Below, piece after piece: positions 49,922 through 59,235 of a DNA stretch of 64,000 bases. Position 1 is the first letter of the stretch. Each line of letters begins with the position of its first letter. Where the stretch lies: assembly GCF_900188375.1 (NCBI RefSeq), contig NZ_FZOO01000001.1, forward strand, positions 620,001-684,000, read 5' to 3'. The position numbers and the translations under genes were made by a program. The stretch is from Geodermatophilus pulveris. GTDB taxonomy: Bacteria > Actinomycetota > Actinomycetes > Mycobacteriales > Geodermatophilaceae. A model generated the notes under the pieces. The model was not told where the DNA came from and made no database searches. It was given only the letters and a program-made list of their open reading frames with translations.

Positions 49922-50658
49922 GCCCGCCGTTCCGGATCGACGTCGTCACGATCTTCCCCCAGTACCTCGCCCCGCTGCGCCAGTCGCTGCTGGGCCGGGC
50001 CGCCGAGCGCGGCCTGGTCAGCGTGGGCGTCCACGACCTGCGGCAGTGGACCGACGACCTGCACCGCACCGTGGACGACGCCCCCTACGGCGGCGGCCCC
50101 GGCATGGTGATGAAGCCCGAGCCGTGGGCGCGCGCGCTGGAGGCCGTGCGCCCGCCGGGCACCCGGCTGGTCGTGCCCACCCCGGCCGGCCGGCCGTTCA
50201 CCCAGGCCCTCGCCGCGCAGTGGGCGGCCGAGCCGGGCCTGGTCTTCGCCTGCGGGCGCTACGAGGGCATCGACCAGCGGGTCGCCGACTGGGCGGCGGG
50301 GGCCGGGCCGGTGTCGGAGGTCTCCATCGGGGACTACGTGCTGGCCGGCGGTGAGTCCGCGGTGCTCGTCATGGTGGAGGCGGTGACCCGCCTGCTGCCC
50401 GGCGTCGTGGGCAACCGGGAGTCCGTCGAGTACGACTCGCACGCCGACGGGCTGCTGGAGGGTCCGGCCTACACCCGGCCGGCGTCCTGGCGCGGCCACG
50501 ACGTCCCCCCGGTGCTGCTCTCCGGCGACCACGCCGCGATCGCCCGCTGGCGGCGCGCGGAGTCCCTGCGGCGGACGGCGGCCCGCCGGCCGGACCTGCT
50601 GGCGGCGCTGCGCGACGGCGCGCTGGGCGAGGCCGACCGCGCCGTCCTCGATGGCTGA
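49918..50658 (+). CDS. trmD: tRNA (guanine(37)-N(1))-methyltransferase
   Basis: A 246-residue SPOUT methyltransferase that makes m1G37 and prevents frameshifting. [13 protein letters not shown] opens the protein, [20 protein letters not shown] contains the G-rich loop, and the trefoil knot is marked by [13 protein letters not shown] and [14 protein letters not shown]. The GTG start overlaps rimM. Its 3' end overlaps the NUDIX gene by 8 bp. Confidence 0.96.
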   Translation: MSPPFRIDVVTIFPQYLAPLRQSLLGRAAERGLVSVGVHDLRQWTDDLHRTVDDAPYGGGPGMVMKPEPWARALEAVRPPGTRLVVPTPAGRPFTQALAAQWAAEPGLVFACGRYEGIDQRVADWAAGAGPVSEVSIGDYVLAGGESAVLVMVEAVTRLLPGVVGNRESVEYDSHADGLLEGPAYTRPASWRGHDVPPVLLSGDHAAIARWRRAESLRRTAARRPDLLAALRDGALGEADRAVLDG

Positions 50659-51151
50659 CCGCGCCTGGGTCCGGCCCACCGCGCGCGTCGTCGTCCTCGA
50701 CCCCGGCGGGCGGGTGCTGCTGCTGGGCGCCCGGCTGACCGACCCGGCCGTCCCGCCCGGGGACGTGCTGTTCTGGTACACCCCCGGCGGTGGCGTGGAG
50801 CCGGGGGAGGGCGTCCGGGAGGCCGCCGCCCGGGAGCTGGCCGAGGAGATCGGGCTCGTCGCGGCGCCGGCGGACCTGGAGGGCCCGGTGTGGCTGCGGC
50901 GGCACGTCGGCCCCTTCGCGGGGGTCCTGGTCGACTCGCGGGAGACGTTCTTCGTGCTGCGCGACGTCGTGCACGAGGTGGACCCGAGCGGACGCACCGA
51001 CCTGGAGCTCCTGGGCGCCGAGCCGCACCGGTGGTGGAGCGCGGCCGAGGTCGCCGGGAGCACCGAGGCGTTCGCCCCGGCCGGGCTGGCCGAGCTGCTC
51101 GCCGAGCTGGCCGCCGGACCCTGGACGGGGCCGCCGCGCTTCGTCGGCTGA
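50651..51151 (+). CDS. NUDIX hydrolase
   Basis: A 166-residue protein with a complete NUDIX box at about 46-69 ([20 protein letters not shown] then EIGL). The family hydrolyses nucleoside diphosphates linked to another group; the substrate is not predictable. It starts inside the end of trmD, so it shares the rpsP-trmD transcript. Downstream is the leader of rplS. Confidence 0.92.
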   Translation: MADRAWVRPTARVVVLDPGGRVLLLGARLTDPAVPPGDVLFWYTPGGGVEPGEGVREAAARELAEEIGLVAAPADLEGPVWLRRHVGPFAGVLVDSRETFFVLRDVVHEVDPSGRTDLELLGAEPHRWWSAAEVAGSTEAFAPAGLAELLAELAAGPWTGPPRFVG

Positions 51152-51296
51152 CTCTGTGGCACAGTAGAGAGCTGCTGCGGACGCACCGCTGCGTCGATGC
51201 CGGGCTCCCGTCGGAGTCCGGCTCCCCGGATCGGACAGCCGGAGCCGGCTGCCGTCCGCACTGCACCGACATGACCGTGAGGACAGGACTGCCGCG

Positions 51297-51653
51297 ATGA
51301 ACACCCTGGACGTACTCGACGCCGACTCCCTGCGCGACGACATCCCCGGGTTCCGCCCGGGGGACACGGTGAAGGTCCACGTGCGCGTCATCGAGGGCAA
51401 CCGCTCCCGCATCCAGGTCTTCCAGGGCGTCGTCATCCGCCGGCAGGGCGGGGGCATCCGCGAGACCTTCACCGTCCGCAAGGTCAGCTTCGGCGTGGGC
51501 GTGGAGCGCACCTTCCCGGTGCACACCCCGGTCGTGGAGAAGATCGAGGTCGTCACGCGCGGTGACGTGCGCCGGGCCAAGCTGTACTACCTGCGCGAGC
51601 TGCGCGGCAAGGCCGCCAAGATCAAGCAGAAGCGCGAGACCGTCTCGCGCTGA
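51297..51653 (+). CDS. rplS: 50S ribosomal protein L19
   Basis: A 118-residue protein with [40 protein letters not shown] and the C-terminal [20 protein letters not shown], all standard for L19. ATG 51297 follows GTGAGGACAGG. The 145-bp gap before it, with a TGACTC-rich stretch near 51149, probably contains its own promoter, but I cannot define a convincing -35/-10 pair. Confidence 0.97.
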   Translation: MNTLDVLDADSLRDDIPGFRPGDTVKVHVRVIEGNRSRIQVFQGVVIRRQGGGIRETFTVRKVSFGVGVERTFPVHTPVVEKIEVVTRGDVRRAKLYYLRELRGKAAKIKQKRETVSR

Positions 51654-51708
51654 CGCGACGCGGGCCGGACGTCCGGTCCGCTCCGACCACGGCGGGTCCC
51701 CCGCGCCG

Positions 51709-51714
51709 TACGCT
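51709..51714 (+). promoter_or_regulatory. Candidate -10 (TACGCT) for leaderless lepB
   Basis: TACGCT ends 7 nt before the lepB ATG at 51722. CCGACC at 51683-51688 is a weak -35. No ribosome binding site fits between the hexamer and the start. Confidence 0.45.
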
Positions 51715-51721
51715 GGCCCCG

Positions 51722-52654
51722 ATGAGCAGCGACCGGCCCGGGCGGCCCGCCGACGTCGTCCCGGAGGGGGAGGACCCCCGGCAGGCCGGTTCCGCCGCCG
51801 ACACCGGACCCCTGCGGCCCTCCGGGCGCCGCGCGCGCCGCGGCGGCGGCGGCGGCAAGGAGGAGAAGGGCTCGCTGCTGCGCGAGCTGCCGGTGCTCCT
51901 GCTCACCGCCTTCGTGCTGGCGCTGGTGGTGAAGACCTTCCTCGTGCAGGCGTTCTTCATCCCGTCGGGCTCCATGGAGCAGACGCTGCACGGCTGCCCC
52001 GGCTGCACCGGCGACCGGGTGCTGGTCAACAAGGTGCCCTACTGGTTCGGCGAGCCCGAGCCCGGCGACATCGTCGTCTTCGAGGGGCCGGAGAGCTGGT
52101 CGCCGGAGGTGCAGGTCGCCGAGCCGGGCAACTGGGCCTCCAGCAGCCTGCTGTGGCTCGGTCGCGCGATCGGGGTGGCCCCGCCCAGCGAGGACGACTT
52201 CGTCAAGCGGGTCATCGCCACCGGCGGGCAGACCGTGCAGTGCTGCGACGCCGAGGGCCGGGTCACCGTGGACGGCGAGCCGCTCGAGGAGCCCTACGTC
52301 TACGAGAACACCCCGCTGGAGAGCCGGGCGTTCGGGCCGGTGACCGTCCCCGACGGCCGGCTGTGGGTCATGGGCGACCACCGCTCGGCCTCGGCGGACT
52401 CCAAGCACCACATCGGCGACGAGTGGTCGGGCACGGTCGCGGTGGACGACGTGGTGGGCAAGGCCGCGCTGATCGTCTGGCCGCTGGACCGGATCGGCAC
52501 CCTGGCCGCACCCGACATCCAGGGCACCGAGGCCGCCGGGCGGCCCATGCCGGTCTCCGGTCCCGCCGCGGTCGCCGCGCCGTACGCGCTGGGCCTCGTG
52601 GGGGCCGTGCCGCTCACCGCCTGGCGACGACGGCGCCGCGCGCGTCCGCGCTGA
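51722..52654 (+). CDS. lepB: Signal peptidase I
   Basis: A 310-residue membrane serine protease that removes Sec and Tat signal peptides. A 55-residue Pro/Arg/Gly-rich cytoplasmic head precedes a transmembrane helix (ELPVLLLTAFVLALVVKTF). The nucleophile is S84 in FFIPSGSMEQTL and the general base is K162 in DDFVKRVIATGG; GDHRSASADSKHHIG is the conserved box E. Extra Cys pairs (CPGC at 92-95 and CC at 174-175) may form a disulfide outside the membrane. A second helix near the C-terminus is likely. Confidence 0.96.
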   Translation: MSSDRPGRPADVVPEGEDPRQAGSAADTGPLRPSGRRARRGGGGGKEEKGSLLRELPVLLLTAFVLALVVKTFLVQAFFIPSGSMEQTLHGCPGCTGDRVLVNKVPYWFGEPEPGDIVVFEGPESWSPEVQVAEPGNWASSSLLWLGRAIGVAPPSEDDFVKRVIATGGQTVQCCDAEGRVTVDGEPLEEPYVYENTPLESRAFGPVTVPDGRLWVMGDHRSASADSKHHIGDEWSGTVAVDDVVGKAALIVWPLDRIGTLAAPDIQGTEAAGRPMPVSGPAAVAAPYALGLVGAVPLTAWRRRRRARPR

Positions 52655-52666
52655 GCGGCACCGCCC

Positions 52667-52710
52667 CGACCCGACCCGCACCCCCGACCCCGGGCGTGCG
52701 GGTCGGGTCG
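52667..52710 (+). terminator. Rho-independent-type hairpin after lepB
   Basis: Perfect 15-bp arms (CGACCCGACCCGCAC and its complement) enclose a 14-nt loop, 13 bp after the lepB stop. There is no T-run, as is usual in such GC-rich genomes. Confidence 0.65.
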
Positions 52711-52726
52711 TCCCCGGGGTCGTACC

Positions 52727-52895
52727 GGAATGGCATCGCCATGTCGACACGAATGGGTGGCATCACCATTCCCTGTTCCTGCTGCGACTCGACGGCCATT
52801 CCACGGACGTCCGAAAAAATCTCCAGAAATGTTGGAAAAGTGTTCAAGCACCCATCTCACCCGTCCGATGGAGCTCTCGAGAGATCCACCGGACG
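52727..52895. promoter_or_regulatory. AT-rich, palindrome-rich control region of the orphan response regulator gene
   Basis: The stretch is far richer in A and T than anything around it. GGAATGG at 52727 is mirrored by CCATTCC at 52766 and again at 52796; ATGGC-ATC-GCCAT lies inside the first. GGACGTCC (52805-52812) is a palindrome. A 34-nt imperfect inverted repeat at 52862-52895 (CGTCCG-TGGA arms, centred on CTCTCGAGAG) ends six bases before the ATG at 52902. No gene is supported here. Confidence 0.6.
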
Positions 52896-52901
52896 TGTGA
52901 A

Positions 52902-53621
52902 ATGGAGCCCATCGTGTCCGCACCCATGGCGAACGCCGCCCGCGGCGTCACCCGCGTGCTCATCCTCGCCGACGCGCCGGTCCTGCGCCGTGGGCTGGTC
53001 AGCATGGTCAACGAGACCGCCGGCATGCAGTCGGTCGGCACCCCCGGCGAGCTGCGCCGCGCCCTCACCCTGGTCGAGACCGCCCGCCCCGACGCGGTGG
53101 TCGTGGAGCTGGGCTCCGGTCGCGCCGCCACCCTCAACGCCTGCCGCGACCTGCGCCGCCGGTACCCCCGGGTCACCATCGTCGCCCTCGGCACCTCCGA
53201 GGACCCGGCCGTGGTCAACGAGGCGCTGGCCGCCGGTGTCCGCGGCTACCTCATGATCAGCACGTCGCCGACCCTGCTCGGCTGGGCCATCCTGGCCGCC
53301 CGGGCCGGCCGCACCGTCGTGGACCCGCAGATCCGCCGGGTCGAGCCGTCCGCCGTCCCGGCCGCGAAGCCGCTCACCCCCGAGGTGCCGCTGACCCGCC
53401 GCGAGTCCGACGTCCTCGACGAGCTCCTCCAGGGCCAGTCCAACCGCCAGATCGGCCGCAACCTGTTCATCAGCGAGGACACCGTCAAGTCCCACGTCAA
53501 GGCGATCCTGCGCAAGCTGGGTGCCCGCGACCGGGCGCACGCGGTCTCCCTGGTGCTGTCCTCGCGCACCCCGGCGGCGTGCACCTGTGGCACCCACGCC
53601 CTGGCCCCCGCCGAGGCCTGA
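52902..53621 (+). CDS. LuxR/NarL-type response regulator with degenerate receiver
   Basis: A 239-residue protein. The receiver fold is clear (VTRVLILADAPVLRRGLVSM, RPDAVVVELGSGRAA, VAALGT-like strand, EALAAGVRGYLM), but the phospho-acceptor Asp is Glu69 and the acidic pair DD is AD. The C-terminal LuxR helix-turn-helix is intact (LTRRESDVLDELLQGQSNRQ, SEDTVKSHVKAILRKLGARD). No sensor kinase is adjacent. It may act without phosphorylation. Starts at GTG 52914 or ATG 52926 are alternatives. A strong hairpin terminator follows. Confidence 0.85.
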   Translation: MEPIVSAPMANAARGVTRVLILADAPVLRRGLVSMVNETAGMQSVGTPGELRRALTLVETARPDAVVVELGSGRAATLNACRDLRRRYPRVTIVALGTSEDPAVVNEALAAGVRGYLMISTSPTLLGWAILAARAGRTVVDPQIRRVEPSAVPAAKPLTPEVPLTRRESDVLDELLQGQSNRQIGRNLFISEDTVKSHVKAILRKLGARDRAHAVSLVLSSRTPAACTCGTHALAPAEA

Positions 53622-53657
53622 ACGCGGCCACCTGCCCGGCGCCCGGCGCCCGACCGT

Positions 53658-53698
53658 CCACGGGCCGGCCCCCTCTGACCCCGGGGGCCGGCCCGTGG
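53658..53698 (+). terminator. Strong terminator hairpin after the response regulator gene
   Basis: Perfect 16-bp arms (CCACGGGCCGGCCCCC and its complement) with a 9-nt loop, starting 37 bp after the stop codon. It separates this gene from rnhB. Confidence 0.8.
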
Positions 53699-53743
53699 CG
53701 TCCCCGCGTCCCGGGTCCCGTCCGGCCCCTCGGGCGGGCGTCG

Positions 53744-53749
53744 TACTGT
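53744..53749 (+). promoter_or_regulatory. Candidate -10 (TACTGT) for leaderless rnhB
   Basis: TACTGT lies 9 nt before the rnhB ATG at 53759, just after a terminator hairpin, so a new transcript must begin here. No ribosome binding site is present. Confidence 0.5.
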
Positions 53750-53758
53750 CGGACCGCG

Positions 53759-54535
53759 ATGGCCCTCCGTACCACCCAGGCACCCCCCGCGACGCGCGCC
53801 CGCACCCGCCCCCCGGGCCCCGCCGAGGACCGGCCCGACGCCCTGTGGGACATGGAGCGCGCGCTGCGCCGCCGCGGGTTCGCCGCGGTCGCCGGCGCCG
53901 ACGAGGCCGGCCGCGGGGCCTGCGCGGGCCCGCTCGTCGCCGCCGCCTGCGTCCTGCCGGCCGGCCGCGGCGGCCGGGTGCCCGGCCTGGCCGACTCCAA
54001 GCTGCTCACGGCCGCCGCGCGCGAGCGGGTCTACGAGGAGGTGGTGCAGCGGGCCGACTCCTGGTCGGTGGTCGTCCTGCCCGTCGACGACCTCGACGCG
54101 CGCGGCATGCACGTGACCAACATCGAGGCGCTGCGCCGGGCGGTGTGGAACCTGGACCCCGGCGCGGACTACGTGCTCACCGACGGCTTCCCCGTCCCGG
54201 GACTGGCCCGCCCCACCCTCGCGGTGTGGAAGGGCGACCGGGTGGCGGCGTGCGTGGCGGCGGCATCGGTGCTGGCCAAGGTCACGCGGGACCGCATCAT
54301 GCTGGACCTGCACGAGCGCTGGCCCCAGTACGACTTCGCCGGCCACAAGGGCTACAGCACCGCGGCGCACGACGCCGCCCTCCAGCGGTACGGGCCCTGC
54401 CCGGCGCACCGGGCGCGCTTCGTCAACGTGGCGCGGGCCCGCGACGCACACGCCGGTCGGGGACTCCAGCTCACCGGCTCCGCGCCGATGGTCGATGATG
54501 GGCCCATGGGCACTGTCTCCGGAGAGCCGCGATGA
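53759..54535 (+). CDS. rnhB: Ribonuclease HII
   Basis: A 258-residue enzyme that nicks RNA in RNA-DNA hybrids. The DEAGRG motif is in AVAGADEAGRGACAGPLVAA, followed by DSKLLTAAARERV and ASVLAKVTRDRIM. A 30-residue basic, Pro-rich N-terminal extension is present. Its stop overlaps the DUF2469 gene as ATGA, the order found in mycobacteria (rnhB then Rv2901c). Confidence 0.96.
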   Translation: MALRTTQAPPATRARTRPPGPAEDRPDALWDMERALRRRGFAAVAGADEAGRGACAGPLVAAACVLPAGRGGRVPGLADSKLLTAAARERVYEEVVQRADSWSVVVLPVDDLDARGMHVTNIEALRRAVWNLDPGADYVLTDGFPVPGLARPTLAVWKGDRVAACVAAASVLAKVTRDRIMLDLHERWPQYDFAGHKGYSTAAHDAALQRYGPCPAHRARFVNVARARDAHAGRGLQLTGSAPMVDDGPMGTVSGEPR

Positions 54536-54852
54536 GCACCGAGGACCTGGAGAAGTACGAGACCGAGATGGAGCTGCAGCTCTACCGCGAGTACCGGGAC
54601 ATCGTGCGGCAGTTCACCTACGTCGTGGAGACCGAGCGCCGCTTCTACCTGGCCAACTCCGTGGACCTGCAGGTCCGCGAGGCCGCCGGCGAGGTCTACT
54701 TCGAGCTGAAGCTGTCCGACGCCTGGGTCTGGGACATGTACCGGCCGGCCCGCTTCGTGCGCAACGTCCGGGTGCTGACCTTCAAGGACGTCAACGTCGA
54801 GGAGCTGGACAAGCCCGACCTCGAGCTGCCCGACGGTCCCCGCCTGACCTGA
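54532..54852 (+). CDS. DUF2469 family protein
   Basis: A 106-residue, highly conserved actinobacterial protein (EDLEKYETEMELQLYREYRD, VVETERRFYLANSVDLQVR, FELKLSDAWVWDMYRPARFV). It is the counterpart of mycobacterial Rv2901c. No function is established. The ATG overlaps rnhB. The 132-bp gap after it contains two direct copies of GGCCGTCCACAG (54905 and 54925 region) and no gene. Confidence 0.92.
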   Translation: MSTEDLEKYETEMELQLYREYRDIVRQFTYVVETERRFYLANSVDLQVREAAGEVYFELKLSDAWVWDMYRPARFVRNVRVLTFKDVNVEELDKPDLELPDGPRLT

Positions 54853-54984
54853 TCCGCTGCGCACGCCGGGCACCCTGCCGCCCGGCGGCGACGACCGGCC
54901 GCCGGCCGTCCACAGGCACCCCGGCCGTCCACAGACCGCCGCCGGACGTGGCGGGCGGCCCGCCCGCGGGACGACGGTCGCCCG

Positions 54985-55344
54985 GTGGCAACCACATCGG
55001 ACCTCGGCGCCCACGGTGAGCGCATCGCCGCCGCCTACCTGACCGAGCGCGGCCTGCGGGTCCTCGACCGCAACTGGCGCTGCCGGGACGGCGAGCTGGA
55101 CATCGTCGCCCGCGAGGGCGACACGCTGGTCTTCTGCGAGGTCAAGACGCGCCGCGCGGTCGGCTTCGGCCACCCCGTCGAGGCCGTCGGGCACGCCAAG
55201 CAGCGCCGGCTGCGGACGCTGGCGCAGCGCTGGCTGGCCGCGCACGACGAGCACGCGCCCGAGCTGCGCTTCGACGTCGTCGGCGTGCTGGTGCGCGGCG
55301 ACCGGCCCGCGCTGGTCACCCACCTGCGGGCGGCGTTCTCGTGA
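54985..55344 (+). CDS. yraN: UPF0102 (YraN) family nuclease-fold protein
   Basis: A 119-residue protein with the restriction-endonuclease-like core: GERIAAAYLTERGLRVLDRN, GELDIVAREGDTLVFCEVKT and a C-terminal strand. The E-LD...EVK residues match a nuclease active site, though activity is poorly known. GTG 54985 lies after CGACGGTCGCCCG with no clear ribosome binding site. The stop overlaps comM (GTGA), and the yraN-comM-dprA order is conserved. Confidence 0.93.
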   Translation: MATTSDLGAHGERIAAAYLTERGLRVLDRNWRCRDGELDIVAREGDTLVFCEVKTRRAVGFGHPVEAVGHAKQRRLRTLAQRWLAAHDEHAPELRFDVVGVLVRGDRPALVTHLRAAFS

Positions 55345-56861
55345 CGCTGGCGCGGACGTGGTCGGTGGGCCTGGCCGGCGTGCACGGCGCGATGGTCGAC
55401 GTCGAGGTGGACCTGTCGGCCGGCGTGCCCGGCGTCGTGCTGGTCGGCCTGCCCGACGCCGTCGTGCGGCAGTCGGTGGACCGGGTGCGGGCGGCGGTGG
55501 TCAACGCCGGCGGCCGGTGGCCGCTGCGCCGGATCACCATCGGGCTGTCCCCGGCCGCCATGCCCAAGCAGGGCAGCGGCTTCGACCTGGCGCTGGCCGC
55601 CGCCGTCCTGGCGGCCGACGGCGCGGTACCGGCGGCGTCGGTGGAGCAGCTGGTGCTCATCGGGGAGCTCGGGCTCGACGGCTCGGTGCGGGCAGTGCGC
55701 GGTGTGCTCCCGGCCGTGCTCGCCGCCTCCCGTGCCGGGCACGCGACGGTCGTGGTGCCCACCGGCAACGCGGGGGAGGCCGCGCTGGTCGAGGGCGTCG
55801 AGGTGCTGGCCGCCGGCACGCTCGCCGAGGTCGTCGCCCACCTGCGGGGCCGGGCACCGCTGCCCCGGCACACCCGCGGCGCCCTGCCGCCGGACGCGCC
55901 GGGCCCGGACCTCGGCGACGTCGTCGGCCAGCCGATCGGCCGGCGGGCGGTGGAGGTCGCGGCCGCCGGCGGGCACCACCTGTTCCTCAGCGGTCCGCCG
56001 GGAGCCGGCAAGACGATGCTCGCCGAGCGCCTGCCCGGCCTGCTCCCGCCGCTGGACGAGCAGGCGGCGCTGGAGGTCACGGCCATCCACTCCGTGGCCG
56101 GGACGCTGCCGCCGGAGTCCCCGCTGGTGACCCGTCCGACGTTCGAGGCCCCGCACCACTCGGCGACGACGGCCGCCCTCGTCGGCGGCGGGTCGGGGCT
56201 GATCCGCCCCGGGGCGCTGTGCCGGGCCCACCGCGGGGTGCTCTTCCTGGACGAGGCGCCGGAGTTCCCGCGCGCGGTGCTCGACACGCTGCGCCAGCCG
56301 CTGGAGCGCGGCTCGGTCACCATCTCCCGCGCCGGCGGGTCGGCCACCTTCCCCTGCCGCGCGCAGCTGGTGCTGGCCGCCAACCCCTGCCCGTGCGCCA
56401 GCGCCGCGGGGGACACCGCCTGCACCTGCACCCCGCCGGAGCGGCGGCGCTACCAGACCCGGCTGTCGGGCCCGCTGCTGGACCGCATCGACCTGCGGGT
56501 CGACCTGCCGGCCGTGACCCGGGCCGCCTGGCTGGAGGCCGGCACGGCCCCCGAGCCGACCGCCGCCGTCGCCGGCCGGGTCGCGCAGGCCCGGGCGGCC
56601 GCCGCGGCGCGGCTGCACGACACCGGCGTGAGCCTGAACAGCCAGGTGCCCGGCCGGCTGCTCCGCGAGCGGTGGTCGCCACCGCGCCCGGCGCTGCGGC
56701 TGGTCGAGCGGGCACTGGAGCGCGGGGCGCTGTCGGTCCGCGGCTACGACCGCGTGCTCCGGGTGTCCTGGACGCTCGCCGACCTGGCCGGCCGGACGGT
56801 CCCCGGGGGCGACGACGTCGCCGAGGCCCTCGGCCTGCGCCTGCAGCGGACCGCGGCGTGA
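55341..56861 (+). CDS. comM: YifB/ComM family Mg-chelatase-like AAA+ ATPase
   Basis: A 506-residue protein. The N-terminal Lon-protease-like fold (VDVEVDLSAGVPGVVLVGLP) leads to an AAA+ domain with Walker A GPPGAGKTMLAERLPG near 219 and Walker B GVLFLDEAPEF, a zinc-like Cys loop (NPCPCASAAGDTACTC) and a C-terminal YifB domain. ComM helicases drive branch migration during natural transformation. Here it is coupled on both sides by GTGA overlaps to yraN and dprA. Confidence 0.94.
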   Translation: MTLARTWSVGLAGVHGAMVDVEVDLSAGVPGVVLVGLPDAVVRQSVDRVRAAVVNAGGRWPLRRITIGLSPAAMPKQGSGFDLALAAAVLAADGAVPAASVEQLVLIGELGLDGSVRAVRGVLPAVLAASRAGHATVVVPTGNAGEAALVEGVEVLAAGTLAEVVAHLRGRAPLPRHTRGALPPDAPGPDLGDVVGQPIGRRAVEVAAAGGHHLFLSGPPGAGKTMLAERLPGLLPPLDEQAALEVTAIHSVAGTLPPESPLVTRPTFEAPHHSATTAALVGGGSGLIRPGALCRAHRGVLFLDEAPEFPRAVLDTLRQPLERGSVTISRAGGSATFPCRAQLVLAANPCPCASAAGDTACTCTPPERRRYQTRLSGPLLDRIDLRVDLPAVTRAAWLEAGTAPEPTAAVAGRVAQARAAAAARLHDTGVSLNSQVPGRLLRERWSPPRPALRLVERALERGALSVRGYDRVLRVSWTLADLAGRTVPGGDDVAEALGLRLQRTAA

Positions 56862-58114
56862 CCGCCGTCCCGGGTCTCGACGAGGACATGGAGCAGGGGC
56901 TGGCCGAGCCGGTGGGCCCGGACGGCACCGCCGGCCCCGCGGTGCGCCGGGCCCGCGCGTGGCTGAGCCGGGCCGCCGAGCCGGGCAGCGTCGCCTTCTG
57001 GCGGTTCGTGGAGGACGCCGGGCCGGTGCAGGCGGTGCGCCGGCTGCGGGCCGGCCGGGCGCCGGACGCCGTCCGGGCGCTGGTGGGCGCCCGGGCGGAG
57101 CAGGACGCCTCGCTGGCCGACCTGCTGCGGGCGCAGCGCTGCGGTGCGCGGCTGGTGGTCCCCGAGGACGACGAGTGGCCCGGCCACCCCCTGCACTGCC
57201 TGACCCTGGCCACCGGCCGGGAGCCCGACGACCCGCGGCACCACCCGGCGCGCACGGTCTCACCGGTGCCGCCGGTGGCCCTGTGGGTGCGCGGGCCGGC
57301 CCGGCTCGACGAGCTGGCCGAGCGCTCGGTGGCCGTCGTCGGGGCCCGGGCCTCGACCGCCTACGGCGAGCACGTCGCCGCGGAGCTCGGCCACCAGCTG
57401 GGGCAGCGCGGCTGGACGGTGGTGTCCGGCGGGGCCTTCGGCATCGACGCGGCCGCGCACCGGGGCGCCCTGGCCGCCGACGCCCCCACCGTGGCGGTCC
57501 TCGCCTGCGGGGTCGACCGGGTCTACCCGGCCGCGCACGGCGCGCTGTTCCACCGCATCGCCGAGTCCGGCCTGCTGGTCAGCGAGTGGCCGCCCGGCGC
57601 CGCCCCGCACCGGCACCGGTTCCTGGTGCGCAACCGGCTGATCGCCGCGCTGACCCGCGGCACGGTCGTGGTGGAGGCGGCGGCCCGCTCGGGCGCGCAG
57701 GCCACCGCCCGGCGGGCACAGCGGCTGGGCAAGCAGGTGATGGTCGTGCCGGGGCCGGTCACCTCGGCGATGTCGGTCGGCTGCCACGAGCTGCTGCGCG
57801 ACACCGGGCTGGGCGCGGTCCTGGTCGCCGGCGCCGCGCACGTGGCCGAGGCGGTGGGGCGGCTGGGGGAGGACCTCGCCGACCCGCCGCCGCGCCCCAC
57901 CGGCGCGCGCGACGGCCTGTCCGACGTCGCCGTCCGGGTGCTCGACGCCTGCCCGGTGCGCTCCGGGGTCAGCCCCGAGCGGCTGGCGCGGGTGGCCGGC
58001 TGCGACGTCCTCGACGTGCTGCGGGTGCTGCCGGTGCTCCAGCTCGCCGACCTGGTCGAGTGCACCGACGCCGGGTGGCGGCTGGCCCGCGCGCCGTCGG
58101 CGGGGAGGAGGTGA
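56858..58114 (+). CDS. dprA: DNA processing protein DprA
   Basis: A 418-residue protein that loads RecA on incoming single-stranded DNA. The Rossmann-fold core has [61 protein letters not shown] and [20 protein letters not shown]. An extra 100-residue N-terminal region and a C-terminal winged-helix ([12 protein letters not shown]) are typical for actinobacteria. The GTG start overlaps comM. Confidence 0.94.
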   Translation: MTAVPGLDEDMEQGLAEPVGPDGTAGPAVRRARAWLSRAAEPGSVAFWRFVEDAGPVQAVRRLRAGRAPDAVRALVGARAEQDASLADLLRAQRCGARLVVPEDDEWPGHPLHCLTLATGREPDDPRHHPARTVSPVPPVALWVRGPARLDELAERSVAVVGARASTAYGEHVAAELGHQLGQRGWTVVSGGAFGIDAAAHRGALAADAPTVAVLACGVDRVYPAAHGALFHRIAESGLLVSEWPPGAAPHRHRFLVRNRLIAALTRGTVVVEAAARSGAQATARRAQRLGKQVMVVPGPVTSAMSVGCHELLRDTGLGAVLVAGAAHVAEAVGRLGEDLADPPPRPTGARDGLSDVAVRVLDACPVRSGVSPERLARVAGCDVLDVLRVLPVLQLADLVECTDAGWRLARAPSAGRR

Positions 58115-58178
58115 GGGCGGGACCGGACGCCCGCGGTCGGCGCTTCGGCTTGACCCGCGATGGGCCGCGGCCGACCGT

Positions 58179-59120
58179 GTGCAGGTGACCGCTCGCACCG
58201 CCGCCGTGCGCGCCGCGCTGCCGCCGGCACTGGCGGAGGTGCTGGCGGCCTACGAGGAGCACCTGCGCTGGCAGCGGGACCTCTCCGCGCACACCGTGCG
58301 CGGGTACGTCGGTGACGCGACCTGGCTGCTGGAGCACCTCGTCCGGCGCGGCGGCACCCGGGTCGAGGACCTCGACCTGGCCGCCCTGCGCAGCTGGCTG
58401 GCGCACAACCGCACCCGCGGCGCGGGCCGGGCCACCATCGCCCGCCGCGCCGCGGCCGCCCGGTCGCTGACCCGCTGGCTGCGCCGCACCGGCCGCACGC
58501 CCGAGGACGTCGGTCTGCGCCTGGTCAGCCCCAAGGCGCACCGCACGCTGCCGGAGGTGCTCGCCCCCGACCAGGCCCGCGCCGTGGTCGACTCCGCCGC
58601 CGGCGCGGAGGACGCGGTGGGTCTGCGCGACGCCGTCGTCCTCGAGCTGCTCTACGCCAGCGGCATCCGGGTCAGCGAGCTGGTCGGCCTGGACGTCGAC
58701 GACGTCGACCGGGCCCGCCGCCTGCTCCGGGTCCTCGGCAAGGGCCGCAAGGAGCGCACGGTGCCCTACGGCGCCCCGGCCGAGCGGGCGCTGGACGCCT
58801 GGCTCACCCGCGGGCGCCCGGCGCTGGCCGCCGAGCGCTCGGGGGCGGCGCTGCTCCTCGGGGTGCGCGGCGGCCGGCTGGACCCCCGCGAGGCGCGCCG
58901 CACCGTGCACACGGCGCTGACCGCCGCGCCCGGCGCTCCCGACATGGGCCCGCACGGGCTGCGGCACTCGGTCGCCACGCACGTCCTGGAGGGCGGCGCG
59001 GACCTGCGCCTGGTCCAGGAGCTGCTCGGCCACGCCAGCCTGGCCACCACCCAGCTCTACACGCACGTGACCGTCGACCGGCTCCGCGCCGTGCACGCCC
59101 GGGCGCACCCGCGTGCCTGA
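58179..59120 (+). CDS. xerC: Tyrosine recombinase XerC
   Basis: A 313-residue site-specific recombinase that resolves chromosome dimers. All catalytic residues are present: R164 (SGIRVSEL), K188 (LGKGRKERT), H259 and R262 (HGLRH), H285 (LGHASL) and Tyr294 (TQLYTHV). The SAM-like N-terminal domain spans 1-105. GTG 58179 and GTG 58185 are both possible starts. The dprA-xerC-whiG order matches Streptomyces. Confidence 0.94.
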   Translation: MQVTARTAAVRAALPPALAEVLAAYEEHLRWQRDLSAHTVRGYVGDATWLLEHLVRRGGTRVEDLDLAALRSWLAHNRTRGAGRATIARRAAAARSLTRWLRRTGRTPEDVGLRLVSPKAHRTLPEVLAPDQARAVVDSAAGAEDAVGLRDAVVLELLYASGIRVSELVGLDVDDVDRARRLLRVLGKGRKERTVPYGAPAERALDAWLTRGRPALAAERSGAALLLGVRGGRLDPREARRTVHTALTAAPGAPDMGPHGLRHSVATHVLEGGADLRLVQELLGHASLATTQLYTHVTVDRLRAVHARAHPRA

Positions 59121-59134
59121 CCGGACCGTTGCCC

Positions 59135-59153
59135 GTGTCTGACACAGTTGACC
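59135..59153. promoter_or_regulatory. Palindrome and BldD-like half site upstream of whiG
   Basis: GTGTC-T-GACAC (59135-59145) is a perfect short palindrome. TGACACAG within it matches the left half of the BldD consensus TNACNC(A/T)GNGTNA, while the right half (TTGAC) is weak. whiG is a BldD target in Streptomyces. The TTGACC at 59147 could instead be a -35. Confidence 0.35.
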
Positions 59154-59235
59154 CTGCGCGCCGCCGGATCGCGCACCACCCGTGCCCACCCCGAGGACAC
59201 CTGCCCGGTACCTCCGACCGTCGGGAGCGCAGACC

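Noticed and set aside
52614-52847. Minus-strand frame of 77 codons through the AT-rich region after lepB
   Set aside because: The start would be TTG without a ribosome binding site, and the second half overlaps the lepB terminator and coding end. The balanced composition of its first half reflects the AT-rich control region.
54900-54940. DnaA boxes (CGTCCACAG twice) upstream of yraN
   Set aside because: Each copy misses the TT at the start of the TTNTCCACA consensus, and no origin-type gene context is present.
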